A stretch of DNA of 6,278 nucleotides from an uncultured Collinsella sp. (GTDB lineage: Bacteria; Actinomycetota; Coriobacteriia; Coriobacteriales; Coriobacteriaceae), in contig CAAECW010000012.1 in the NCBI GenBank assembly GCA_900754445.1, positions 1-6,278 on the forward strand, in the 5' to 3' direction. Numbering within the stretch: position 1 is the stretch's first letter; each line of letters starts with the position of its first letter. Made by a program: the position numbers and the translations under genes. The notes beneath the pieces were generated by a model, which was given only the letters and a program-made list of their open reading frames with translations, ran no database searches and was not told the origin of the DNA. Of the stretch, positions 1 through 5,326 are shown in pieces.

Positions 1-131
1 CTTAATGTGCTTTCCGTCTTGCGCAGGACTGTAGAGCAGCAAACTTAATATATTTCGCCGCCCCTCTGCCAGGCCCAGGCGACTCCACGCACTTTACCTG
101 CGTAAACAATGTGAGTGAAATATGAATCTCG
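1..131. other. Non-coding 5' flank, no gene recognised
   Basis: No reading frame here looks like a protein. The three forward frames meet stops early and none encodes the C-terminus of S10 (rpsJ), the usual neighbour of rplC. The base composition is more AT-rich than the genes. One small inverted repeat is visible, ACGCA at 87-91 with TGCGT at 99-103. AT-rich stretches such as TTAATATAT near 45-53 and TATGAA at 121-126 could belong to a promoter, but I could not find a -35/-10 pair at acceptable spacing. This is most likely intergenic DNA and the start of the transcription control region. Confidence 0.6.
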
Positions 132-172
132 ATGGATACGCCCGCAGCCGTGTATACTAAACAGCTGTGTGA
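132..172 (+). repeat. Leader element, copy 1 (upstream of rplC)
   Basis: Bases 132-157 match bases 1997-2022 upstream of rplB at 23 of 26 positions; the differences are at 137, 145 and 147. The shared core is CGCCCG..., then CCGTGTATAC. Here the core can sit in the loop of a hairpin with stem 143-148 pairing to 164-169 (CGCAGC with GCTGTG, one G-U pair). A second block, GTGTGA at 167-172, follows and has a counterpart (GTGTCA) at 2028-2033. TATACT at 153-158 would also pass as a -10 box, with only a weak -35 (TCGATG at 129-134, 18-base spacer). The repeat is seen directly; whether it acts as promoter, RNA element or both is inference. Confidence 0.6.
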
Positions 173-269
173 AACCAGGGGAGTATTCTGGCTGGACAAA
201 ATGCCTGCTTAATAGGGTTGTCAGGTAGTCCGGACGCTATACAAGGCTGGGGAGCACGTCGTGTAAGTA

Positions 270-321
270 GTGGTCCTCTAGGGGCGTACGCTCGGTGGTG
301 TACGCATTGTCCCAAGACCAC
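270..321 (+). promoter_or_regulatory. Long hairpin in the rplC leader
   Basis: Three nested perfect inverted repeats line up: GTGGTC (270-275) with GACCAC (316-321), GGG (281-283) with CCC (311-313), and GCGTAC (284-289) with GTACGC (300-305). Together they give 15 base pairs around a 10-base loop, interrupted by two internal asymmetries. The hairpin ends about 20 bases before the rplC start. S10-operon leaders in other bacteria are controlled by L4 through a hairpin before the first gene; by analogy this could be such a site, but no sequence match to a known family is claimed. There is no T-run after it, so it is not a terminator. Confidence 0.6.
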
Positions 322-341
322 GCGAGAGTTGGGATCATATC

Positions 342-962
342 TTGATCAGCATGATTCTCGGCCGCAAGATTGGCATGACCCAGGTTTGGGACGAGGACGA
401 CAACGTCGTTCCCGTCACGGTCATCCAGGCTGGCCCCTGCGCTGTCTCGCAGGTTAAAACTCAGGCAACCGACGGCTATGACGCCGTCCAGATCGGTTTC
501 GGCGACATCAAGGCCAAGAACGTGAACAAGCCCATGGCTGGTCACTTCGCCAAGGCTGGCGTCGAGCCTGTCCGTTTCCTTCGTGAGGTCCGCGTCGAGA
601 ACGGCGAGGAGCACAAGGTCGGCGAGGTCGTCACCGTCGCTGATTTCGCTGATGTCGAGAAGGTCGACGTCATCGGTACCTCCAAGGGTAAGGGCTTCCA
701 GGGTCGCATCAAGCGCTGGGGTCAGCGCCGCGGTCCTATGACGCATGGTTCTCACTTCCAGCGTCACCCCGGTTCTATCGGTCAGTGCGCCTATCCTGCG
801 CGCGTCCTCAAGGGCGTCAAGATGGCCGGTCACATGGGTAACGAGCGCGTAACCGTCAAGAACCTTTCCGTTGTCCGCATCGATGCCGAGCAGAACCTCA
901 TCTTGGTCAAGGGCGCTGTCCCGGGTGCCAAGAATGGTCTCGTCGCCATCCGTATGGCCTAA
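342..962 (+). CDS. rplC: Large subunit ribosomal protein L3 (uL3)
   Basis: L3 binds 23S rRNA early in 50S assembly and reaches towards the peptidyl transferase centre. The product has 206 residues, normal for bacterial L3. The N-terminus carries the typical LGRKIGMTQV (residues 6-15). The central loop has SKGKGFQGRIKRWG (114-127), GPMTHGSHFQRHPGSIG (131-147) and MAGHMGNERVTVKNL (161-175), all diagnostic. Start choice: TTG at 342 gives the same N-terminal length as Bacillus L3 and has a weak SD-like GGGA seven bases upstream. ATG at 351 would leave only MILG before the conserved block and has no SD. The frame is open further upstream but offers no ATG, GTG or TTG before a stop at 279. A small hairpin (333-337 with 343-347) covers the start codon. 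Confidence 0.97.
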   Translation: MISMILGRKIGMTQVWDEDDNVVPVTVIQAGPCAVSQVKTQATDGYDAVQIGFGDIKAKNVNKPMAGHFAKAGVEPVRFLREVRVENGEEHKVGEVVTVADFADVEKVDVIGTSKGKGFQGRIKRWGQRRGPMTHGSHFQRHPGSIGQCAYPARVLKGVKMAGHMGNERVTVKNLSVVRIDAEQNLILVKGAVPGAKNGLVAIRMA

Positions 963-1008
963 GGGCCCAGCCCATTTAGCCCAGCGTCATACCAAGGAGA
1001 ACACTTAA

Positions 1009-1635
1009 ATGGCAAAGTTTGAAGTAAAGAACAGCGAGGGCAAGAAGGTCGCCGAGGCCGAGCTCGCCGCTGAGGTGTACGGCATCGAGCCGAACATCCA
1101 CGTTATGCACCACATCGTCAAGTGCCAGATGGCCTCTTGGCGTCAGGGCACCCAGTCCGCTAAGGGCCGCTCTGAGGTTTCCGGTGGCGGCAAGAAGCCT
1201 TGGCGTCAGAAGGGCACCGGCCGTGCCCGCCAGGGTTCCATCCGTGCTGCCCAGTGGCGTCACGGTGGCGTTGTCTTCGCCCCCAAGCCCCGTTCCTACG
1301 CTAAGCGTATGAACAACAAGGAGGTCAAGCTGGCTATGCGCTCCGCGCTGTCCGCCAAGCTGGCCGATGGCGAGCTCGTGCTCGTCGACGACTACGGCTT
1401 CGAGAAGCCTTCCACCAAGGCTGCCGTTGCCATGCTCAAGGCTCTCGGCCTTGAGGGCAAGCGTCTGACCATCATCGTTCGCGATGAGGACGTCAACGCC
1501 TACCTGTCGTTCCGCAACATTCCCAAGACGTTCATCATCACTGCCGACGAGGCCAACACCTACGATCTCGTCAACAATAACGCCGTGCTGATGCCCGCCG
1601 ACATCGCCGCTCACTTCGGGGAGGTGCTTGCATAA
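1009..1635 (+). CDS. rplD: Large subunit ribosomal protein L4 (uL4)
   Basis: L4 binds domain I of 23S rRNA, and its long loop lines the exit tunnel beside L22. In E. coli it also represses its own S10 operon. The protein has 208 residues, usual for the family. The extended tunnel loop is clear: GGGKKPWRQKGTGRARQGSIR at about 59-79, followed by GGVVFAPKPRSYAKRMNNKE (86-105). This loop is where macrolide-resistance changes fall in other species; the lysines and arginines there look normal. The globular Rossmann-like part follows (VLVDDY, LTIIVRDED). AAGGAG at 994-999 stands nine bases before ATG. The gene lies 46 bases after rplC and directly abuts rplW. Confidence 0.98.
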   Translation: MAKFEVKNSEGKKVAEAELAAEVYGIEPNIHVMHHIVKCQMASWRQGTQSAKGRSEVSGGGKKPWRQKGTGRARQGSIRAAQWRHGGVVFAPKPRSYAKRMNNKEVKLAMRSALSAKLADGELVLVDDYGFEKPSTKAAVAMLKALGLEGKRLTIIVRDEDVNAYLSFRNIPKTFIITADEANTYDLVNNNAVLMPADIAAHFGEVLA

Positions 1636-1923
1636 ATGACCGCCCACGAGATTATCATCCGTCCGATCGTGTCCGAGCGTTCCTTCTCCGGCATGGAGCT
1701 GAACAAGTACACGTTCGAGGTCGCCAAGGATGCTAACAAGTATCAGATCAAGGACGCTGTCGAGGAGATCTTCGGCGTCAAGGTCGTTCGCGTGAACACC
1801 CTGACGGTCAAGCCCAAGACCAAGCGCGTGCGCTATGTCGCCGGCAAGACCCGTTCTTGGAAGAAGGCCATCGTCACGCTGGCCGAGGGCGACACCATCG
1901 AGGTCTTTGGCAACCAGGCCTAA
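1636..1923 (+). CDS. rplW: Large subunit ribosomal protein L23 (uL23)
   Basis: L23 sits at the exit of the peptide tunnel and is the docking site for trigger factor and the signal recognition particle. The 95-residue product has the expected plan: EIIIRPIVSERS near the N-terminus, a KYTFEVAKDANKYQIKDAVE helix region, FGVKVVRVNTL, the basic loop KPKTKRVRYVAGKTRSWKKA, and a closing strand. The ATG directly follows the rplD stop with no gap, so initiation is probably coupled. The SD, GGGGAGG at 1618-1624, lies inside the end of rplD. This is the last gene before the 179-base structured gap in front of rplB. Confidence 0.97.
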   Translation: MTAHEIIIRPIVSERSFSGMELNKYTFEVAKDANKYQIKDAVEEIFGVKVVRVNTLTVKPKTKRVRYVAGKTRSWKKAIVTLAEGDTIEVFGNQA

Positions 1924-1940
1924 GACTCGCTGCTGTTGAG

Positions 1941-1985
1941 TGAGCTCATGCCTCCCAAATAGGGGAGGCGAGAGCTCAAGGTTTT
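1941..1985 (+). promoter_or_regulatory. Strong hairpin just after rplW
   Basis: TGAGCTC (1941-1947) pairs with GAGCTCA (1972-1978). Inside it, after a two-base mismatch on each side, GCCTCCC (1950-1956) pairs with GGGAGGC (1963-1969) around a six-base loop. That makes 14 base pairs, mostly G-C. Only four Ts follow, at 1982-1985, after AGG. This is a weak tail for an intrinsic terminator, so partial termination, RNA processing or protection of an mRNA 3' end are all possible. It separates rplC-rplD-rplW from rplB onward. Confidence 0.65.
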
Positions 1986-2033
1986 GGGCGTATAAAATGG
2001 ACACGCCCGGAACCGTGTATACGTCCGGTGTCA
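1986..2033 (+). repeat. Leader element, copy 2 (upstream of rplB), with paired stems
   Basis: Bases 1997-2022 repeat the element at 132-157 with three differences. Two overlapping hairpins are possible. One pairs GGGCGT (1986-1991) with ACGCCC (2003-2008). The other pairs CCGGA (2007-2011) with TCCGG (2024-2028), and the inner CGT/ACG (2014-2016 with 2021-2023) extends it. The second hairpin shows the shared CCGTGTATAC in its loop region, as in copy 1. The stem changes between copies: C145-G167 in copy 1 corresponds to G2010-C2025 here, a compensatory swap. GTGTCA at 2028-2033 matches the second block GTGTGA of copy 1. Confidence 0.6.
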
Positions 2034-2099
2034 TCGCACCCGAGGCAGAACCTCGAATCCCTGTCTGCGATGGCTAACGGATTCCTATTGAAAGGGATT
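2030..2099 (+). promoter_or_regulatory. rplB leader fold with SD-pairing segment
   Basis: A nine-pair stem joins 2030-2038 (GTCATCGCA) to 2066-2074 (TGCGATGGC, one G-U). Within it, CGAGG (2041-2045) pairs with CCTCG (2051-2055). The segment AATCCCT at 2056-2062, left free between these stems, is perfectly complementary to AGGGATT at 2093-2099. The latter contains the GGG of the rplB SD (AAAGGGA), a few bases before ATG 2103. GAATCC (2055-2060) can instead pair with GGATTC (2079-2084). The complementarities are seen directly; a translational on/off switch is inferred. Confidence 0.6.
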
Positions 2100-2102
2100 G
2101 TA

Positions 2103-2933
2103 ATGGCTGTAAAGCACCTTAAGCCGACCTCCGCTGGTAGGCGTTGGCAGACGATCTCCGACTTCTCCGAGATCACCTGCACCAAGCCCGAGAAGTCTCT
2201 TCTCGAGCCCCTGCCCAAGAAGGCCGGTCGTAACAACAACGGCCGCATCACCACCCGCCACCAGGGCGGCGGCGTGAAGCGTCGTTACCGCGTGATCGAC
2301 TTCAAGCGCAATAAGGACGGCGTGCCCGCCAAGGTTGCCACGATCGAGTACGATCCGAACCGTTCCGCTCGCATCGCTCTGCTGCACTACGCTGACGGTG
2401 AGAAGCGCTACATCCTGGCCCCCAAGGGCCTCGAGGTCGGTCAGACCATCATGTCCGGTTCTGACGCCGACATCAAGCCGGGCAACGCTCTGCCCCTCGC
2501 CGACATCCCCGTCGGTACGCTCATCCACGCCGTCGAGTTCCAGCCGGGCAAGGGCGCTGCTATCGCCCGCTCCGCCGGTAACTCCTGCCAGCTGATGGGT
2601 AAGGAGGGCAAGTACGCCATCGTCCGTATGCCTTCCTCCGAGATGCGCCGCATCCTCGTTACCTGCCGCGCCACCGTCGGTGAGGTCGGCAACGCCGATC
2701 ACTCCAACATCGTCATCGGCAAGGCCGGCCGTAAGCGTCACATGAACGTGCGCCCGACCGTCCGCGGTACCGTCATGAACCCTGTCGACCACCCGCACGG
2801 CGGTGGCGAGGGCAAGAACCACACCTCTGGTCGTCCTTCTGTTTCTCCGTGGGGCAAGCCGTCCAAGGGCTTCCGTACGCGCAAGAAGAAGAAGGTCTCG
2901 AACCAGCACATCATTCGTCGCCGTAAGAAGTAA
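2103..2933 (+). CDS. rplB: Large subunit ribosomal protein L2 (uL2)
   Basis: L2 binds helices 65-66 of 23S rRNA and is needed for subunit joining and peptidyl transfer. The chosen ATG gives 276 residues starting MAVKHLKPTSAGRRW, the family's standard beginning and length. The frame runs 25 codons further upstream, but that part overlaps the leader fold and has no L2 similarity. The OB-fold domain (about 40-130) includes NNNGRITTRHQGGGVKRRYR. The SH3-like domain follows, with GKEGKYAIVRMPSSEMRRI and the signature PTVRGTVMNPVDHPHGGGEG. The histidine of HPHGGGEG (about residue 230-232) corresponds to the functionally important His229 of E. coli. The basic tail ends IIRRRKK. SD AAAGGGA lies six to seven bases before ATG and may be masked by the leader. 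Confidence 0.98.
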   Translation: MAVKHLKPTSAGRRWQTISDFSEITCTKPEKSLLEPLPKKAGRNNNGRITTRHQGGGVKRRYRVIDFKRNKDGVPAKVATIEYDPNRSARIALLHYADGEKRYILAPKGLEVGQTIMSGSDADIKPGNALPLADIPVGTLIHAVEFQPGKGAAIARSAGNSCQLMGKEGKYAIVRMPSSEMRRILVTCRATVGEVGNADHSNIVIGKAGRKRHMNVRPTVRGTVMNPVDHPHGGGEGKNHTSGRPSVSPWGKPSKGFRTRKKKKVSNQHIIRRRKK

Positions 2934-2965
2934 TTTCGGATACCGAGTTTTAGGAGAAAGCACTT

Positions 2966-3226
2966 ATGAGCAGAAGTCTCAAAAAGGGCCCGTTCGTGGA
3001 GACTCGCCTTCTCTCGCGTATCACCGCGATGAACGAGGCAGGCAAGAAGGACGTCGTGAAGACCTGGTCCCGCGCGTCCACCATCTTCCCCGAGATGGTT
3101 GGTCACACCATCGCCGTCCACGACGGCCGCAAGCATGTGCCCGTGTATGTTACCGAGTCCATGGTTGGTCACAAGCTCGGCGAGTTCGCGCCGACTCGTA
3201 CGTTCCGTGGCCACAAGGCTAAATAG
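2966..3226 (+). CDS. rpsS: Small subunit ribosomal protein S19 (uS19)
   Basis: S19 lies in the 30S head, forms a complex with S13 and contacts the A-site tRNA and the 50S subunit. The protein has 86 residues. MSRSLKKGPFVE at the start, KTWSRASTIFPEMVGHTIAV in the middle, and DGRKHVPVYVTESMVGHKLGEFAPTR are family hallmarks. It stops soon after TFRGHKAK, some six residues shorter than the usual 92 or so, lacking the typical lysine/arginine tail; such short forms are probably tolerated because the tail is flexible. AGGAG at 2952-2956 is nine bases before ATG. It lies 32 bases after rplB. Confidence 0.97.
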   Translation: MSRSLKKGPFVETRLLSRITAMNEAGKKDVVKTWSRASTIFPEMVGHTIAVHDGRKHVPVYVTESMVGHKLGEFAPTRTFRGHKAK

Positions 3227-3240
3227 GGGGTTAACCGTAA

Positions 3241-3612
3241 ATGGCAACTAAGTCTATTGAAACTGAGGCCACCGAGGTTCGCGCCGTCGCTAAGTACGTG
3301 CGTGTTTCCCCCAGCAAGGCCCGCCTGGTGGTCGATCTGATCCGCCGCAAGCCTGTCGCTCAGGCCTTCGACATCCTCCACTTCTGCGACCGCGCCGTCG
3401 CCGTGGATGTCGAGAAGGTTCTCCGTTCTGCCGTTGCGAACGCCGAGAACAACAACGGTCTGCGTGCCGACAACCTGGTTGTCGCCGCTGCCTATGTTGA
3501 CGAGGGTCCGACGCTTAAGCGCATCCGTCCCCGCGCCAAGGGTTCCGCTTCTCGCATTCTGAAGCGTACTTCCCACATCACCGTCGTCGTTGCTCCTCGA
3601 AAGGAGGCGTAA
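3241..3612 (+). CDS. rplV: Large subunit ribosomal protein L22 (uL22)
   Basis: L22 binds all domains of 23S rRNA, and its long beta-hairpin lines the exit tunnel opposite L4. The 123-residue product has the core AKYVRVSPSKARLVVDLIR (about 17-35), the helix VLRSAVANAENNNGL, and the hairpin PTLKRIRPRAKGSASRILKRTSHITVVV near the end. It is about ten residues longer than many bacterial L22 proteins because of an acidic N-terminal stretch (MATKSIETEATEVRAV). ATG 3241 is the only good start with an SD (AGGGGG at 3225-3230, ten bases away, overlapping the rpsS stop). No internal ATG precedes the conserved core, so the extension appears genuine. Confidence 0.97.
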   Translation: MATKSIETEATEVRAVAKYVRVSPSKARLVVDLIRRKPVAQAFDILHFCDRAVAVDVEKVLRSAVANAENNNGLRADNLVVAAAYVDEGPTLKRIRPRAKGSASRILKRTSHITVVVAPRKEA

Positions 3613-3618
3613 AGCTGT

Positions 3619-4329
3619 ATGGGTCAGAAAGTCTACCCCACCGGCTTCCGTCTTGGCATCACCGAGAACTGGCGCTCCCGCTGGTTCGCAGAGAAGGATT
3701 ACGCTAAGACCCTCGGTAACGATCTCGAGATTCGCAAGTACCTCGAGAAGCGTCTTTCCCGCGCAGCTGTCTCCCGCGTCGAGATCGAGCGCGCTGGCGA
3801 CAAGGTGAAGGTCATCATCCTCACCGCTCGCCCCGGCGTTGTCATCGGTAAGAAGGGTGCCGAGATCGATACCCTCCGCACCGAGCTCGAGAAGGTCGCT
3901 GGCGTCTCCAAGGGCCAGCTCTCCGTCGACGTTGTCGAGATCAAGCGCCCCGAGCTCGACGCCAACCTCGTTGCTCAGTCCATTGCCGAGCAGCTCGAGG
4001 GCCGCGTTGCCTTCCGTCGCGCTATGCGCAAGGCTGTCCAGTCCGCCCGCAAGGCCGGCGCTAAGGGCATCCGTATCCAGTGCTCCGGTCGTCTCGGTGG
4101 TGCCGAGATGGGCCGTCGTGAGTGGTACCGCGAGGGTCGCGTGCCTCTGCACACCCTCCGTGCCAAGATCGACTACGGCACGGCTGTCGCCAGCACCACC
4201 ATGGGCGCTTGCGGCGTGAAGGTCTGGATCTACCTGGGCGAGAAGCTCCCGGGCCAGCCTGTTCCCAACCCTGCACTCGAGGGCTCTTCCCGTCCTCGTC
4301 GTCGTAACTCCGAGAGGAGGGGTCAGTAG
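3619..4329 (+). CDS. rpsC: Small subunit ribosomal protein S3 (uS3)
   Basis: S3 forms part of the mRNA entry channel of the 30S subunit and, with S4, helps to unwind mRNA. The 236-residue product starts MGQKVYPTGFRLGI as expected. A type II KH domain follows, with its VVIGKKGAEI loop at residues 74-83. The C-terminal domain has AFRRAMRKAVQSARKAGAKG (131-150); the arginines and lysines here correspond to the channel residues linked to helicase activity in E. coli. SGRLGGAEMGRREWYREGRVPLHTLRA is also diagnostic. The tail is basic (SRPRRRNSERRGQ). The SD AAGGAGG (3601-3607) lies within the last codons of rplV, suggesting coupling; the stop overlaps the rplP start by one base. Confidence 0.98.
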   Translation: MGQKVYPTGFRLGITENWRSRWFAEKDYAKTLGNDLEIRKYLEKRLSRAAVSRVEIERAGDKVKVIILTARPGVVIGKKGAEIDTLRTELEKVAGVSKGQLSVDVVEIKRPELDANLVAQSIAEQLEGRVAFRRAMRKAVQSARKAGAKGIRIQCSGRLGGAEMGRREWYREGRVPLHTLRAKIDYGTAVASTTMGACGVKVWIYLGEKLPGQPVPNPALEGSSRPRRRNSERRGQ

Positions 4330-4832
4330 TGCTTGCCCCTAAGCGTATTCTTCACCGCAAGGTGCAGCGTGGCTCCATGAAGGGCCAGGCCAAGGGTAAT
4401 ACCGAGCTGCATTTCGGCGAGTTTGGTATCCAGGCTCTCGAGGCCCATTGGATCACCAACCGTCAGATCGAGGCCGCTCGTATTGCCATGACCCGCTACA
4501 TGAAGCGTGGCGGTCGTGTCTACATCACGATCTTCCCCGATAAGCCCATCACCAAGAAGCCTGCCGAGACTCGCATGGGTTCTGGTAAGGGTAACCCCGA
4601 GGAGTGGGTGGCCGTCGTCAAGCCCGGCCGCATCATGTTCGAGGTCAAGGGCGTGCCCGAGGAGGTCGCTCGCGAGGCTCTGCGTCTTGCACAGCACAAG
4701 CTTCCCATCAAGACCAAGATTGTTGCTGCCAAGAACGCTGAGCAGCGCATCGAGAAGGAGATGGCTGAGGAGGCCGCTCTCGAGGCCAAGTGGGCTGCTG
4801 AGGACGCCGCCGCCGCCAAGGAGGAGAACTAA
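4329..4832 (+). CDS. rplP: Large subunit ribosomal protein L16 (uL16), long C-terminal tail
   Basis: L16 is a late-assembling 50S protein near the A site and binds 5S and 23S rRNA neighbours. It starts with GTG (4329), sharing one base with the rpsC stop; the SD GAGAGGAGGGG is within the rpsC end. MLAPKRILHRKVQRG, RQIEAARIAMTRYMKRGG, FPDKPITKKPAETRMGSGKG and PIKTK are family markers. Arg82 in TRMGSGKG corresponds to the arginine hydroxylated in E. coli. The usual protein ends shortly after PIKTK, near residue 137. This one continues to 167 with an alanine- and glutamate-rich tail (from about residue 135), likely helical. Part of that tail also encodes the SD for rpmC. Confidence 0.97.
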   Translation: MLAPKRILHRKVQRGSMKGQAKGNTELHFGEFGIQALEAHWITNRQIEAARIAMTRYMKRGGRVYITIFPDKPITKKPAETRMGSGKGNPEEWVAVVKPGRIMFEVKGVPEEVAREALRLAQHKLPIKTKIVAAKNAEQRIEKEMAEEAALEAKWAAEDAAAAKEEN

Positions 4833-5047
4833 TGAAGCCCGCAGAGATTCGTGAGCTCTCGGACGCTCAGCTCGTTGAGAAGCTGAAGGAAATGCGCGCC
4901 GAGCTCTTTAACCTTCGTTTCCAGATGGCCACCAGCCAGCTGGACAACACCGCTCGCGTCAACACCGTGAAGAAGGACATCGCTCGCGTCCTCACGGAGC
5001 AGCGCGCCCGCGAGATCGCAGCGGAGAAGTCCGCTGTCGCCGAGTAG
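4832..5047 (+). CDS. rpmC: Large subunit ribosomal protein L29 (uL29)
   Basis: L29 is a small two-helix protein beside L23 at the tunnel exit, part of the landing platform for nascent-chain factors. The 71-residue product opens MKPAEIRELSDAQLVEKLKE and has the signature ELFNLRFQMATSQLDNTARVNTVKKDIARVLT. It is a few residues longer than the family's common 60-70, through an alanine- and glutamate-rich end. Its ATG overlaps the rplP stop by one base (TAATG), and a near-perfect SD, AAGGAGGAG at 4818-4826, sits inside rplP, so translational coupling is likely. Confidence 0.97.
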   Translation: MKPAEIRELSDAQLVEKLKEMRAELFNLRFQMATSQLDNTARVNTVKKDIARVLTEQRAREIAAEKSAVAE

Positions 5048-5063
5048 GACCTAAGGAGAGAAC

Positions 5064-5324
5064 ATGACTGATTCGCGTAACTCGCGTAAGGTCCGTACGG
5101 GTGTCGTTACCTCCGTCTCCGGTGCCAAGACCATTGTTGTCACCATCACCGAGCGCAAGCGTCACCCCAAGTACGGCAAGATGATGACCAGCTCCAAGAA
5201 GCTGCACGCTCACGACGAGGAGTGCACGGCTGGCGTGGGCGATACCGTCCGCGTTATGGAGACCCGTCCTATGTCCAAGATGAAGCGTTGGCGCCTCATC
5301 GAGGTCGTCGAGCGCGCTAAATAA
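5064..5324 (+). CDS. rpsQ: Small subunit ribosomal protein S17 (uS17)
   Basis: S17 binds 16S rRNA early in assembly at the bottom of the 30S body. The 86-residue protein is an OB fold: RKVRTGVVTSVSGAKTIVV, then ITERKRHPKYGKMMTSSKKLHAHDEE, then the family signature VGDTVRVMETRPMSKMKRWRLIEVVE. AAGGAGAGAAC ends directly before ATG 5064, giving a good SD. It follows rpmC by 16 bases and is the last gene before the 118-base structured gap. Confidence 0.97.
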   Translation: MTDSRNSRKVRTGVVTSVSGAKTIVVTITERKRHPKYGKMMTSSKKLHAHDEECTAGVGDTVRVMETRPMSKMKRWRLIEVVERAK

Positions 5325-5326
5325 GC

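Noticed and set aside
211..225. AATAGGGTTGT resembles the rplB start region AAAGGGATTGT, suggesting the 5' flank is a relic of a whole r-protein leader and start
   Set aside because: The match is short and gapped, and no start codon or coding sequence follows it, so it is too weak to claim beyond the 26-base element.
218..243. TTGTCA (218-223) with TATACA (238-243) as a promoter for rplC
   Set aside because: The spacer is only 14 bases, too short for a sigma-70 type promoter.
976..2034. Long open frame on the minus strand opposite rplD and rplW (352 codons), and similar ones opposite rplC, rplB and rpsC
   Set aside because: They mirror the codon bias of the real genes: Leu/Asp/Gly/Val-rich, with no recognisable domain and no binding site, and they lie fully opposite highly conserved genes.
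2028..2102. Upstream extension of rplB by 25 codons to ATG 2028
   Set aside because: The added residues have no L2 similarity, while ATG 2103 gives the standard MAVKHLKPTS start with an SD. The segment is better explained as a structured leader.
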